From: Lamprobacter sp046541315
GTDB lineage: Bacteria; Pseudomonadota; Gammaproteobacteria; Chromatiales; Chromatiaceae
Length of the DNA stretch: 64,000 bases
Assembly: GCF_046541315.1 (NCBI RefSeq)
Contig: NZ_JBKHDN010000001.1
Span: 1-64,000 of the forward strand
Reading direction: 5' to 3'
Shown here: positions 8,459 to 17,624 of the stretch, piece by piece
How the letters are laid out: every line of letters begins with the position of its first letter
How positions within the stretch are numbered: position 1 is the first letter of the stretch
Notes under the pieces: model-generated
Databases searched by the model: none
What the model was told of the DNA's origin: nothing
What the model saw: only the letters and a program-made list of their open reading frames with translations
Translations under genes and position numbers: made by a program

Positions 8459-10900
8459 CTAGGCCTCGATCTTCTCGATACGCAGCGGACCGATGCACGG
8501 CCCGAGCATCTCGCTGCCGTCGACGGCGGCTGGAATCCGCGCGCAGCCGAGGGCGACGCGGTCATCGAACACGACCGCCGCCCGGGCCGCGCACGCGACC
8601 TCTGAGGCCGCCGCGTTGTCAATGCCCGCTCCGGAACCCCTGCTCAGGCCCGCGCCAGTCTCCTGGCGCAGACGCGCCTGATCGCCCGCGGCCAGCCCCA
8701 GCTCGGCGGCCTGCCGCGGATGCAGATGCACCGCCAGCGACTCGGCCAAGGGCGTGCGCTGCAAGGCCGGCGCATGGCGCACCAACGCATCGCTGGCATA
8801 GATCGGCAGGTTGCCGATGCGGGTCAGGTCGGAGCCGGACGGTGGCGGTCGTTCGGTGATCGAGGTCAACGCCTGCGCATCGCCCAACCGGTTATCCGGC
8901 GCGAGATCGGCACAGACCTGGGCCACCTCGTCGTGAATCTCGCGGGCGCTGTTCTGGTCGAATCCCTCGCACTCGAGCATGGTGCCGAGCACTCGCAAGA
9001 CCTTCCAGCCCGGGCGCGCATCGCCGGCCGGGGCGACCGCGCCCTGGAAGCGCTGCCAGCGCCCCTCGGCATTGACGAAGGTGCCCGCGGTCTCGGCGAA
9101 GGCCGAGATCGGTAACAGCACGTCAGCGACCTCAGCGAGCGCCGCGCTCTTGAACTGGCTGCAGGCCACCACCTGCTGGGCGCTGCGCAGCGCGGCCATT
9201 GCCAGGCTCGGATCGGCGAGATCGCGCTCCGGCTCCAGGCCCCAGAGCAGATAGCCTTGGCGTGGGTCGGTCAACATCGCCTGGGCATCGAGACCATGCC
9301 GCTTCGCAACCGCGCCGCCCGGCAGGCGATGCGGCAGACTGCCGGCCAGCCGGCTGCCGACGCTGTTCGCGCCTAGCGCGAGGAAGCCGAGCTTGCACTC
9401 GGCGGCCTCGGCGAGCGCGGCCGCCAGCGCCCGCAGCAGGCCGTAATCGGGATCGGCCTCGGCCAGCGCGCCGAGTAGCACCAGGCCTTGCCCGGACTTG
9501 CCAGCCGCTTGCAGCGCGGCGGCGATCTGTCGGTGCCGGTCGCTGACCTCGGCGGTCGCGCCCGGTACCGGCTTGCCGAGCGCCTGCAAGAGCGCCCGCA
9601 GCTCGGAGGCCAGCGCCGGCGGCGCGGTCACTAGCTGCAGGCTGGCGTGATTGAGATCGACCGCGTAGGGATTCAGCAACGCGATGGTCGCGCCATCGAG
9701 CGCGGCCTTGCGCAGACGGTGCGCCAGCAAGGGCTGCTCCTGGCGCGGATCGCTGCCGATGAGCAGCACGCCTTGCTGCTGTTCGAGTTCGGCGATCGGA
9801 AGCCCGAGCCAAGGGCATGCGGGATCGGCGGCATCTGCGCGAAAATCCTGCTGGCGCAACCGGGTATCGATATGATCGCTGCCCAGCGCGCGCACCAGTC
9901 GCTGTAGCAGGAATTGCTCTTCCAGCGTCGCGCTCGGCGCGACCAAGCAACCGAGCTGATCCGGCCCCGGCGCCTGCAGCGCCTCGATCGCCGCATGCAG
10001 GGCCGCCTGCCAGTCGACCGCCTGCCAGCGACCGTCGCGTTTGAGCATCGGCGCGGTCAAGCGCTCGGGGCTGTTCAGGCCCTCGTAGCTGAAACGGTCG
10101 CGATCCGAGATCCAGCACTCGTTCACCGCCTCGTTGTCGCGCGGATGCACGCGCATGACCTGGCCACCGCGCAGATGCAGGTGCAGGTTCGAGCCGACCC
10201 CGTCATGCGGCGCGATGCTGGGCGCCGAGGTCAGCTCCCAGGCGCGCGCGGTGAATCGATAGGGCTTCGAGGTCAGCGCGCCGACCGGACAGAGATCGAT
10301 AATGTTGCCCGAAAGCTCATGCGCCATCGTATGCTCGACGAAGGTGCCGATGCGCATGTCCTCGCCGCGGCCGGTCGCGCCCAGCTCGCGCAGGCCGGCG
10401 ATCTCGGCGCCGAAGCGCACGCAGCGGGTGCAGTGGATGCAGCGGGTCATCTCGGTGGCGATCAGCGGCCCGAGGTCTTCATCCTTGACCACGCGCTTGC
10501 GCTCGCTGAAGCGCGAGACGTCCTCGCCATAGCCCATCGAGACGTCTTGCAGCTCGCACTCGCCGCCCTGATCGCAGATCGGGCAGTCGAGCGGATGATT
10601 GATGAGCAGGAACTCCATGGTGCCGCGCTGGGCATCGAGCGCCTTCGGCGAGCGCGTGAGCACCTTCATGCCATCGCTGACCGGCGTCGCGCAGGCCGGG
10701 ATCGGCTTCGGGAAGGGGCGCCCGCCCTGCTCCGCCTCGACCAGGCACATGCGGCAGTTGGCCGCGATCGAGAGCTTCTCGTGATAGCAGAAACGCGGGA
10801 TCGCGATGCCCTCGCGATCGGCCACCGCGATGATCATCTCACCGGGCGCCGCCGTGCAGACACGGCCGTCGATCTCGAGGGTGATCTTGTCGTCCGACAT
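8459..10900 (-). CDS. nuoG: NADH-quinone oxidoreductase subunit G
   Basis: The large iron-sulfur subunit (813 residues). The N-terminal 2Fe-2S ferredoxin domain has CYHEKLSIAANCRMC for cluster N1b; HPLDCPICDQGGEC binds N5 with its histidine; CIHCTRCVRF with a later CPVGAL binds N4. I do not see the extra cysteine cluster N7 found in E. coli. The remaining 550 residues are a degenerate molybdopterin-oxidoreductase domain, alanine-rich and poorly conserved. It lies between nuoF (77-bp gap) and nuoH (12 bp). Confidence 0.96.
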   Translation of the reverse strand: MSDDKITLEIDGRVCTAAPGEMIIAVADREGIAIPRFCYHEKLSIAANCRMCLVEAEQGGRPFPKPIPACATPVSDGMKVLTRSPKALDAQRGTMEFLLINHPLDCPICDQGGECELQDVSMGYGEDVSRFSERKRVVKDEDLGPLIATEMTRCIHCTRCVRFGAEIAGLRELGATGRGEDMRIGTFVEHTMAHELSGNIIDLCPVGALTSKPYRFTARAWELTSAPSIAPHDGVGSNLHLHLRGGQVMRVHPRDNEAVNECWISDRDRFSYEGLNSPERLTAPMLKRDGRWQAVDWQAALHAAIEALQAPGPDQLGCLVAPSATLEEQFLLQRLVRALGSDHIDTRLRQQDFRADAADPACPWLGLPIAELEQQQGVLLIGSDPRQEQPLLAHRLRKAALDGATIALLNPYAVDLNHASLQLVTAPPALASELRALLQALGKPVPGATAEVSDRHRQIAAALQAAGKSGQGLVLLGALAEADPDYGLLRALAAALAEAAECKLGFLALGANSVGSRLAGSLPHRLPGGAVAKRHGLDAQAMLTDPRQGYLLWGLEPERDLADPSLAMAALRSAQQVVACSQFKSAALAEVADVLLPISAFAETAGTFVNAEGRWQRFQGAVAPAGDARPGWKVLRVLGTMLECEGFDQNSAREIHDEVAQVCADLAPDNRLGDAQALTSITERPPPSGSDLTRIGNLPIYASDALVRHAPALQRTPLAESLAVHLHPRQAAELGLAAGDQARLRQETGAGLSRGSGAGIDNAAASEVACAARAAVVFDDRVALGCARIPAAVDGSEMLGPCIGPLRIEKIEA

Positions 10901-10977
10901 CGATTTGGGTCTACCTGCTGTGGTTGCGCTGCGGCGTCATGGGGCTGCGCGAGAAGCTCGGGCCATGAGCATGGCGC

Positions 10978-12267
10978 TCAGGCCGCCTCGACCAGCGAAC
11001 GGCCGTGTTCGATGAGATGCTCGAACTCGGATCGGTAATGCTTGAGGAAACTCTGCACCGGCATCGCGGCGGCATCGCCGAGCGCGCAGATCGTGCGACC
11101 GCCGATACGACCGGCGACATTGTCGAGCAAATCAAGGTCTTGCGATCGCCCCTTGCCCGCCAGTATCCGATCGAGCACCCGCGCCAGCCAACCGGTGCCC
11201 TCGCGACAGGGCGTGCACTGGCCGCAGGACTCGTGCGCGTAGAAGTGCGCCAGATTCGCAAGCACCTTCACCATGCAGGTGCCCTCGGCGATGACGATCA
11301 CCGCGCCGGAGCCGAGCATCGAGCCGGCCTTGGCGATCGAGTCGTAGTCCATGTCGGTGCGCATCATCACCTCGCCCGGCACCACCGGCACCGAGGAGCC
11401 GCCCGGGATCACCGCCTTCAGCGCGCGGCCGCCGCTGACGCCCCCGGCCATCTCAAGCAGATCCTTGAACGGCGTGCCGAGCGGGATCTCGAGATTGCAC
11501 GGCTGCGCGACATGGCCGGTGACCGAGAACAGCTTGGGGCCGCCATTGTTCGGCCGACCCTGCTCGAGGAACCATTTGCCGCCCTTTTCCAAAATCACCG
11601 GCACCGAGGCCAGGGATTCGGTGTTGTTGATCGTGGTCGGCTTACCGTAGAGCCCGGCCTGGGCCGGGAACGGCGGCTTGAAGCGCGGCTGGCCCTTCTT
11701 GCCCTCGAGCGATTCGAGCAGCGCCGTCTCCTCGCCACAGATGTAGGCACCGGCGCCGAGATGCGTGTAGAGATCGAAATCGATGCCCGAGCCGAGCAGG
11801 TCCTTGCCCAGCATGCCGGCCGCGTAGGCCTCTTCCAGCGCGCCCTCGAAGCGCGCGGTCGGCTCGTAGAACTCGCCGCGAATGTAGTTGTAGCCGACCG
11901 TCGCACCCATGCAGTAACCGGCGATCGCCATCCCCTCGATCAGCTGATGGGGATTGAAACGCAGGATATCGCGGTCCTTGCAGGTGCCCGGCTCGCCTTC
12001 GTCCGAATTGCAGACGATGTACTTCTGACCCGGCTTGCTGCGCGGCATGAAGCTCCACTTCAGCCCGGTTGGAAAACCGGCGCCGCCACGCCCGCGCAGG
12101 GCCGAGGTCTTGAGTTCGGCGATGAGCTGGTCCGGATCGGGCTTCTCGCGCAGGATGCGCTCCCATTGCACATAGCCGCCGACGCTGCGATAGCTGTCGA
12201 GGGTATGCCGCACCTGGGGGTCGAGGTGCAGGGTGCGGAAGCAAACGGTGTTGTGGTTCTCAGCCAT
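10978..12267 (-). CDS. nuoF: NADH-quinone oxidoreductase subunit F
   Basis: The flavoprotein subunit where NADH is oxidised. The 429-residue product has the glycine-rich NADH/FMN site RGRGGAGFPTGLKW near residue 60, ICNSDEGEPGT-like CNSDEGEPGTCKDR near 85, and the N3 cluster site SCGQCTPCREGTGW near 350 with a further cysteine about 40 residues on. It follows nuoE by 13 bp and precedes nuoG by 77 bp. Confidence 0.97.
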   Translation of the reverse strand: MAENHNTVCFRTLHLDPQVRHTLDSYRSVGGYVQWERILREKPDPDQLIAELKTSALRGRGGAGFPTGLKWSFMPRSKPGQKYIVCNSDEGEPGTCKDRDILRFNPHQLIEGMAIAGYCMGATVGYNYIRGEFYEPTARFEGALEEAYAAGMLGKDLLGSGIDFDLYTHLGAGAYICGEETALLESLEGKKGQPRFKPPFPAQAGLYGKPTTINNTESLASVPVILEKGGKWFLEQGRPNNGGPKLFSVTGHVAQPCNLEIPLGTPFKDLLEMAGGVSGGRALKAVIPGGSSVPVVPGEVMMRTDMDYDSIAKAGSMLGSGAVIVIAEGTCMVKVLANLAHFYAHESCGQCTPCREGTGWLARVLDRILAGKGRSQDLDLLDNVAGRIGGRTICALGDAAAMPVQSFLKHYRSEFEHLIEHGRSLVEAA

Positions 12268-12280
12268 GGCTCGCGCGCGC

Positions 12281-12808
12281 TCAGTCGAGGTCGTCGATGA
12301 TCTTGTCGATAGCGTCCGGGGTCACGCACTCGTGATAGGTCTTATCGACCATCACCACCGGGGCGTGCCGGCAGGCACCGAGACATTCGAACTCCTTGAA
12401 CGTCAGCTTGCCATCGGCGGTGGTGCCGCCAGGGGCGACCTTGTACTTCTTCTCGATATGGTGCATCAGCTCCTCGGCACCGCCGAGCATGCAGGAGACG
12501 CTGTTGCAGACGCAGACCTTGTGCCGGCCGACTGGCTCCAGGTCGTACATCGCATAGAAGGTGGCGACCTCGTAGACCGCCGTCTCGGGCATGTCCAGAT
12601 AGGCGGCGACCTGATCCATCAGCTCGCGGGTCAACCAGCCGCCGTTGTGGTCCTGCACCAGCGTCAGCGCCGGCATCACCGCGGACTGTTTCCATTCCGG
12701 CGGATACTTGGCGACATGCTTGTCGATCTCGGCGCGCAACTCGGGCGTGAGCAACGTCTCCTTGTCGACATCGTGGATGACCGCGAGCGGTGTCGTGCGA
12801 AAACTCAT
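12281..12808 (-). CDS. nuoE: NADH-quinone oxidoreductase subunit E
   Basis: A 175-residue thioredoxin-fold subunit that binds the off-path 2Fe-2S cluster N1a. The ligands are visible as CNSVSC (C-x4-C) and CLGAC (C-x3-C). I place the start at ATG 12808 (MSFRTTPLAVIHD), which overlaps the nuoD stop by one base as TGATG, a translational coupling arrangement. The frame is open further upstream, but that extension is non-homologous. Confidence 0.95.
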   Translation of the reverse strand: MSFRTTPLAVIHDVDKETLLTPELRAEIDKHVAKYPPEWKQSAVMPALTLVQDHNGGWLTRELMDQVAAYLDMPETAVYEVATFYAMYDLEPVGRHKVCVCNSVSCMLGGAEELMHHIEKKYKVAPGGTTADGKLTFKEFECLGACRHAPVVMVDKTYHECVTPDAIDKIIDDLD

Positions 12809-14067
12809 CAGCGGTCGATCTCCCCAAACACGATATCCATGGTGCCGATGATGGCGACCACATCGGCGAGCATGTGGCCCTTGGCCATCTCGTCCATCGC
12901 CGCGAGATGCGGGAAGCCGGGCGCGCGGACTTTCAACCGATAGGGCTTGTTGGCGCCATCGGAGACGATGTAGCAACCGAACTCGCCCTTGGGTGCCTCA
13001 ACCGCCGCATAGACCTGGCCCGGCGGCGGGCAGTAGCCCTCGGTGAACAGCTTAAAGTGATGGATCAGCGCCTCCATGTCGTCCTTCATACCGACCCGAG
13101 TCGGTGGCGCGACCTTATGGTCGTCGACCATCACCGGACCGGGATTGGCGCGCAGCCAATCGATGCACTGCTTGATGATGCGGTTGGACTGGCGCATCTC
13201 CTCGATGCGGACCAGATAGCGGTCGTAGCAGTCGCCGTTCTGGCCCACCGGGATATCGAAGTCGACCCGGTCATAGGCCGCGTAGGGCTGCATCTTGCGC
13301 AGATCCCAAGCCACTCCTGAGCCGCGCAGCATCGGCCCGGTGAAGCCGATGTTCTTGGCGCGCTCGGCATCGACCACGCCGATGCCGACGGTGCGCTGCT
13401 TCCAAATCCGGTTATCGGTGAGCAGGGTCTCGTACTCATCGACCAGCTTGGGGAAGCGCTCGCTGAAGTCCTCGATGAAATCGAGCAAGGAACCGCTGCG
13501 GGGCTTGTTGAGCCTGCGCATGGTGCGTTTGCCGTGCCACTTGGAGCTTTCCTCGGCGAAGCGCGGCATCTGCTCGGGCAGATCGCGGTAGACCCCGCCC
13601 GGTCGGTAATAGGTCGCATGCAGGCGCGCGCCCGAGACCGCCTCGTAGCAGTCCATCAGGTCCTCGCGCTCGCGGAAGCAATAGAGGAAGACGCTCATCG
13701 CGCCGACATCGAGCGCATGCGCGCCGAGCCACATCAGGTGGTTGAGGATGCGGGTGATCTCGTCGAACAGGGTGCGGATATATTGCGCGCGGATCGGCGC
13801 CTCGATACCCAGCAGTTTCTCGATCGCGCGCACATAGCCGTGCTCGTTGCACATCATCGAGACGTAGTCGAGCCGGTCCATGTAGCCGATGGACTGGTTG
13901 TAGGGCTTGGATTCGGCGAGCTTCTCGGTCGCGCGATGCAACAGCCCGATGTGCGGATCGGCGCGATCGATGACCTCGCCGTCCATCTCCAGCACCAGGC
14001 GCAGCACCCCGTGCGCGGCCGGATGCTGGGGACCGAAGTTCAGCGTGTAGTTGCGAATCTCAGGCAT
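12808..14067 (-). CDS. nuoD: NADH-quinone oxidoreductase subunit D
   Basis: NuoD is the 49-kDa-type subunit, related to NiFe-hydrogenase large subunits, that forms the quinone-binding site with NuoB. The 419-residue product starts MPEIRNYTLNFGPQHPAAHGVLRL, with the conserved HPAAHG loop whose histidine contacts quinone. It ends GTMDIVFGEIDR, the usual family C-terminus. ATG 14067 overlaps the end of nuoC by 8 bp. NuoC and NuoD are separate genes here, unlike the fused nuoCD of E. coli. Confidence 0.97.
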   Translation of the reverse strand: MPEIRNYTLNFGPQHPAAHGVLRLVLEMDGEVIDRADPHIGLLHRATEKLAESKPYNQSIGYMDRLDYVSMMCNEHGYVRAIEKLLGIEAPIRAQYIRTLFDEITRILNHLMWLGAHALDVGAMSVFLYCFREREDLMDCYEAVSGARLHATYYRPGGVYRDLPEQMPRFAEESSKWHGKRTMRRLNKPRSGSLLDFIEDFSERFPKLVDEYETLLTDNRIWKQRTVGIGVVDAERAKNIGFTGPMLRGSGVAWDLRKMQPYAAYDRVDFDIPVGQNGDCYDRYLVRIEEMRQSNRIIKQCIDWLRANPGPVMVDDHKVAPPTRVGMKDDMEALIHHFKLFTEGYCPPPGQVYAAVEAPKGEFGCYIVSDGANKPYRLKVRAPGFPHLAAMDEMAKGHMLADVVAIIGTMDIVFGEIDR

Positions 14068-14905
14068 TGGCTGCGTCCTTGGCACCGGTGACGGCCGGAT
14101 GGTCGTCGCCGAGGTAGCGGCTGTCGTCGCGGATGACCTTGGGCACCAGCACGCGCGGCTCGATCTCGACCGGCTCGTAGACCACGCGCGCCTGCTCGGG
14201 ATCGTAGCGCATCGCGACATGGCCGCTGAGCGGGAAGTCCTTGCGGAATGGATGGCCGACGAAGCCGTAGTCGGTGAGGATGCGGCGCAAATCGGGATGG
14301 CCGTCGAAGAGGATGCCGAACAGATCGAAGGCCTCGCGCTCGAACCAATCGGCGGCGGACCAGATCGACACCACCGAGGGCACCAGAGGCTGAGCGCCGC
14401 CGGTGCGCACCACCAGCCGCAGCCGCCAGTTGTGCGCGAGCGAGAGCAGGTGATAGACGACGGCAAAGCGCTCAGGGTGATCGGTCTCGAGCTCGAGATC
14501 GCGATCGACGCCACGGCCGAAGCCGAAGTGCGCGGCCTCGGTGGTCGCCCATTCCGAGAGCCCGTAGGCGGCGTAATCGACGCCGCAGAGGTCGATCAGT
14601 TGCTCGAAGCCGAAGTCTTGGTCATCGCGCAGCCGCGTGCAGGTCTCGATGAGGGCGCTGGCTGGAACCGCAAGCGTCAGTTCGCCGCGATCGGCGCTCA
14701 GGGAGTGACCGGCGGGAGCGCCTTTGGGCTTGGCTTGAGCGGACTCGGCGTCGCTGGGGTTGGCGTTGCCGGGCTCAGCGTCAGCAGGCTCAGCATCGGT
14801 CGACTTCGCCTCTGCGTTAGCTGCCGTTGCCGTGAAAGCAGCACTCAGGCGCGCGGCCAGTTCGTCGAGGCGCGCGTCGCCGGTGATGAGGATCGGATCG
14901 GACAT
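14060..14905 (-). CDS. nuoC: NADH-quinone oxidoreductase subunit C, with low-complexity insert
   Basis: The 30-kDa-type subunit of the complex I peripheral arm. The family core begins around residue 75 and includes FEQLIDLCGVDY, REAFDLFGILFDGHPDLRRIL and HPFRKDFPL. At 281 residues it is longer than usual because residues 25-70 are a low-complexity Ala/Glu/Asp/Pro stretch with repeated DAEP-like units. The start could be ATG 14905 or GTG 14917; the latter overlaps nuoB by four bases. I favour the ATG, without a strong ribosome-binding site for either. Confidence 0.9.
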   Translation of the reverse strand: MSDPILITGDARLDELAARLSAAFTATAANAEAKSTDAEPADAEPGNANPSDAESAQAKPKGAPAGHSLSADRGELTLAVPASALIETCTRLRDDQDFGFEQLIDLCGVDYAAYGLSEWATTEAAHFGFGRGVDRDLELETDHPERFAVVYHLLSLAHNWRLRLVVRTGGAQPLVPSVVSIWSAADWFEREAFDLFGILFDGHPDLRRILTDYGFVGHPFRKDFPLSGHVAMRYDPEQARVVYEPVEIEPRVLVPKVIRDDSRYLGDDHPAVTGAKDAANA

Positions 14906-14913
14906 GAGTCGGG

Positions 14914-15390
14914 TCACCGCGCGATGGTGTTGGTGCGGCGGATCTTGTTCTGCAGCTGCAAGATGCCGTAGAGCAAGGCCTCCGCCGTTGGCGGACAGCC
15001 GGGCACATAGACATCCACCGGCACGATGCGATCGCAGCCGCGCACCACCGAATAGGAGTAGTGATAGTAGCCACCACCATTAGCGCAGGAACCCATCGAG
15101 ATCACCCAGCGCGGCTCGGCCATCTGGTCATAGACCTTGCGCAAGGCCGGTGCCATCTTGTTGACCAGGGTGCCGGCGACGATCATCACATCGGACTGGC
15201 GCGGACTCGGGCGGAAGATGATGCCGAAGCGATCCAGGTCATAGCGCGCGGCGCCGGCGTGCATCATCTCCACCGCGCAACAGGCCAAACCGAAGGTCAT
15301 CGGCCACAGCGAGCCAGTGCGCGCCCAGTTGATCAACTTGTCGGCGGTGGTGGTGACCACGCCCTCTTCGAGAATGCCTTCGATACCCAT
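14914..15390 (-). CDS. nuoB: NADH-quinone oxidoreductase subunit B
   Basis: A 158-residue subunit holding the terminal cluster N2 that reduces quinone. The four ligands fit C37, C38 (LACCAVEM), C102 (GSCAN) and C132 (PGCPP). N2's neighbourhood FRPSPRQSDVMIVAGT is intact. It follows nuoA by 55 bp. The short product lacks the C-terminal extension of E. coli NuoB. Confidence 0.98.
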   Translation of the reverse strand: MGIEGILEEGVVTTTADKLINWARTGSLWPMTFGLACCAVEMMHAGAARYDLDRFGIIFRPSPRQSDVMIVAGTLVNKMAPALRKVYDQMAEPRWVISMGSCANGGGYYHYSYSVVRGCDRIVPVDVYVPGCPPTAEALLYGILQLQNKIRRTNTIAR

Positions 15391-15445
15391 CTAGCCCCCT
15401 CTTTAACTCAGCCGCTCGCTCGTGCCGACGGTTAGGTGTCGCCGG

Positions 15446-15802
15446 TCATTCCCAGTCGAGGGCGCCCTTGCGCCATTCGTAGATGAAGCCGACGACGAGA
15501 ATACCCAAGAACACGGACATGGCGAGCAATCCCGCTGTTCCCAAGTCCTCGAGCACCACGGCCCAGGGAAACAGGAAGGCAATCTCGAGATCGAACAGGA
15601 TGAAGAGGATGGCGACCAGGTAGTAGCGCACATCGAACTTCATGCGCGCGCTCTCGAAGGCGTCGAAGCCACACTCGTAAGGAGCATCCTTCTCGGGATC
15701 AGGCCGGCGCGGGCCGAGCAGCATGCCGAGCGCGCGGGGCGCGAAGCCGATCAGAATCGCGACCGCCAGGAAGATCAAGATATGGAGATAGTTCTCTAAC
15801 AT
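15446..15802 (-). CDS. nuoA: NADH-quinone oxidoreductase subunit A
   Basis: First gene of the operon; 118 residues with three expected membrane helices. The loop between helices 1 and 2 has the conserved YECGFDAFESARMKFDVRYY, near the quinone channel, followed by FLFPWAVV. The start MLENYLHILIFL is the only sensible one. The promoter lies 52 bp upstream. Confidence 0.97.
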   Translation of the reverse strand: MLENYLHILIFLAVAILIGFAPRALGMLLGPRRPDPEKDAPYECGFDAFESARMKFDVRYYLVAILFILFDLEIAFLFPWAVVLEDLGTAGLLAMSVFLGILVVGFIYEWRKGALDWE

Positions 15803-15853
15803 CTAGCGGTGGCTCCAGGACGTTGGTCGTTTTAGGCGACGAAAACCTTCTGC

Positions 15854-15882
15854 ATGCTAGTGCATGCAGCCCTGACTGTCAA
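15854..15882 (-). promoter_or_regulatory. Sigma-70-type promoter of the nuo operon
   Basis: On the minus strand TTGACA (15877-15882) is followed by a 17-bp spacer and TAGCAT (15854-15859), a perfect -35 and a four-of-six -10 match. It lies about 50 bp upstream of the nuoA start, after the tRNA-Leu terminator. The spacer and -10 include an interrupted palindrome, GCATGC...GCATGC, which may bind a regulator; this is inference. Confidence 0.75.
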
Positions 15883-15938
15883 CCAACTGAAACAACGCAA
15901 AACCATGATAATCAATGAGTTGACAGGGTGTCGCCGAT

Positions 15939-15971
15939 AAAAAAGGCGACCCCGCAAGCGGGTGTCGCCTT
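15939..15971 (-). terminator. Rho-independent terminator after tRNA-Leu
   Basis: The minus strand reads AAGGCGACACCCG, a short loop, CGGGGTCGCC and then a run of six T. This stable hairpin sits directly 3' of the tRNA-Leu gene and separates it from the nuo promoter. Confidence 0.85.
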
Positions 15972-15978
15972 GTCTGAT

Positions 15979-16063
15979 TGGTGCCGACGGCCGGACTCGA
16001 ACCGGCACGGCTTGCGCCACTGCCCCCTCAAGACAGCGTGTCTACCAATTCCACCACGTCGGC
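15979..16063 (-). tRNA. tRNA-Leu (anticodon GAG)
   Basis: The 85-nt sequence folds as a class II tRNA with acceptor GCCGACG pairing CGTCGGC, an extended variable arm, a GGTTCGAGTCC T-arm and an encoded CCA end. The anticodon stem CTGTC/GGCAG encloses the loop TTGAGGG, giving anticodon GAG for CUC/CUU codons. It follows secG and ends at a strong terminator, so it is probably processed from a tpiA-secG-tRNA transcript. Confidence 0.95.
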
Positions 16064-16137
16064 AAATTCATCCTGTCTATTATCGCAGATGTCGTGACTG
16101 ACAGGTTACGTAATTTTCGCCTCGTCTCAAATCGCGC

Positions 16138-16683
16138 CTAATCGACCGGCGGCAACTCGCTTTGCGAATCGGCTGGGTTGGTCCCATCCTGCTCGCGGTT
16201 CGCGCTGTCCGTCGCTGCGGGCGGCAGATCGGACGCTCCGTCACCGGGCACCTCGGCATTCTCGGACGGCGCGGGCAGATCATCGACCGCTGGCACCTCC
16301 TCGGAGGCTGGCCCGGGCGCTGACTCAGGGGTTGGCCCCGGGGCTGACTCGGGTGCTGACTCGGGAATCGGCGGTCCGTCTCGCGGTCCCTCTTGCTCCG
16401 GAGCGACAGGAATCGGCCTGTCGAGGTCATCCATGAGCCCTTCCGGTTCACCGACGCGGGCGGCAAAGTAGGCCAGCACGATACTGGTCAAGAAGAACAG
16501 GATGGCCAGGATCGCGGTCGAGCGCGAGAGAAAAGAGCCGGAACCCTGCGCACCAAAGACCGTCGACGAGGCACCACTGCCGAACGCCGCGCCGGCATCG
16601 GCACCCTTGCCATGCTGGAGCAGCACGAGCGTGATGATGCCAATCGCGAGGACGAGATGGAGGACGGTCAATATGAGCTGCAT
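16138..16683 (-). CDS. secG: Preprotein translocase subunit SecG with long acidic C-terminal tail
   Basis: SecG is the auxiliary SecYEG subunit with two membrane helices. Residues 1-75 (MQLILTVLHLVLAIGIITLVLLQ, then GAAFGSGASSTVFGAQGSGSFLSR, then a second helix) match the family closely. The next 105 residues are a Pro/Glu/Ser/Ala-rich tail with repeated ESAPGP-like units, making the protein 181 residues; E. coli SecG has about 110. ATG 16683 is chosen because it gives the family N-terminus. tpiA ends 63 bp upstream and tRNA-Leu follows. Confidence 0.95.
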   Translation of the reverse strand: MQLILTVLHLVLAIGIITLVLLQHGKGADAGAAFGSGASSTVFGAQGSGSFLSRSTAILAILFFLTSIVLAYFAARVGEPEGLMDDLDRPIPVAPEQEGPRDGPPIPESAPESAPGPTPESAPGPASEEVPAVDDLPAPSENAEVPGDGASDLPPAATDSANREQDGTNPADSQSELPPVD

Positions 16684-16746
16684 GAGGGGTCTCGGTCTCG
16701 ATCTCGGTCTGGGCGGTGGCTCGGCGGATGCCAAGCCCGCATCGGT

Positions 16747-17511
16747 TTAGGCGTTCGCATCGCCCGCCTTGCATATCGCCAGGAAGTCAGCCGCCTTGAG
16801 TGCTGCCCCACCGATGAGACCGCCATCGATATCGGCCTGTGCCATCAACTCGAGCGCGTTACCGGGCTTCATGCTGCCACCATAGAGGATGCGCAATTCG
16901 GCCGCGACCTCAGGGTCCTTCTTGGCGACGCGCTGGCGCAGGAAGGCATGCACCTCTTGCGCCTGCTCCGGGGTGGCGGTGACGCCGGTCCCGATGGCCC
17001 ACACCGGCTCGTAGGCGATCACGCCTTTCGCCAGCTCGGCAACGCCGCCGGGCAACTCGAGCACCGCGTCGAGATGGCGGGCGACCACCTCCTCGGTCTT
17101 GCCCTGCTCACGCTCCTCGAGCGTCTCGCCGACACAGAGGATGGGCGTCAAGCCATGGGCCGTGACCATCTGATACTTGCGCGCGATCACGGCATCGGTC
17201 TCGGCATTGAACAGGCGCCGCTCGGAATGACCGACGATCGCGTAGGTACAGCCGAAATCCTTCAGCATGGTCGCTGAAACCTGACCGGTGAAGGCGCCGT
17301 CTTCCTCGCGCGAGCAATCCTGCGAGCCGTAGCGGATGGGGGTCCCGCTCAGCATCTCCTCGGCGATATGGAGATAGGGAAACGGCGGACACACCGCGAC
17401 CTCGGAGGCCTCGATATCGCCGAGGCCGGCCTTGATGGCAGTCAACAGCTCGGCCGTCATGACCTTGCTGCCATTCATCTTCCAGTTTCCCGCGATCAGG
17501 GGCTGACGCAT
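16747..17511 (-). CDS. tpiA: Triose-phosphate isomerase
   Basis: Interconverts dihydroxyacetone phosphate and glyceraldehyde 3-phosphate in glycolysis, gluconeogenesis and the Calvin cycle. The 254-residue product starts MRQPLIAGNWKMNG with the catalytic lysine; the catalytic histidine is in IVGHSERR, the glutamate in AYEPVWAIGTG, and the phosphate loop in ILYGGSMK. Start ATG 17511 fits the family; upstream in-frame codons do not. The tpiA-secG-tRNA-Leu-nuo order is common in gammaproteobacteria. Confidence 0.98.
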   Translation of the reverse strand: MRQPLIAGNWKMNGSKVMTAELLTAIKAGLGDIEASEVAVCPPFPYLHIAEEMLSGTPIRYGSQDCSREEDGAFTGQVSATMLKDFGCTYAIVGHSERRLFNAETDAVIARKYQMVTAHGLTPILCVGETLEEREQGKTEEVVARHLDAVLELPGGVAELAKGVIAYEPVWAIGTGVTATPEQAQEVHAFLRQRVAKKDPEVAAELRILYGGSMKPGNALELMAQADIDGGLIGGAALKAADFLAICKAGDANA

Positions 17512-17624
17512 GACTGTCTCCCGAAGAAAAGAGCCGATCATTCTAACGGCCTCCATGGGGCCGCGCAAGCGCGTGGCGAAGAAAGTTGTTTCCGTCGCGG
17601 CGCCCAGTGGCTTAGACTGTGGCG

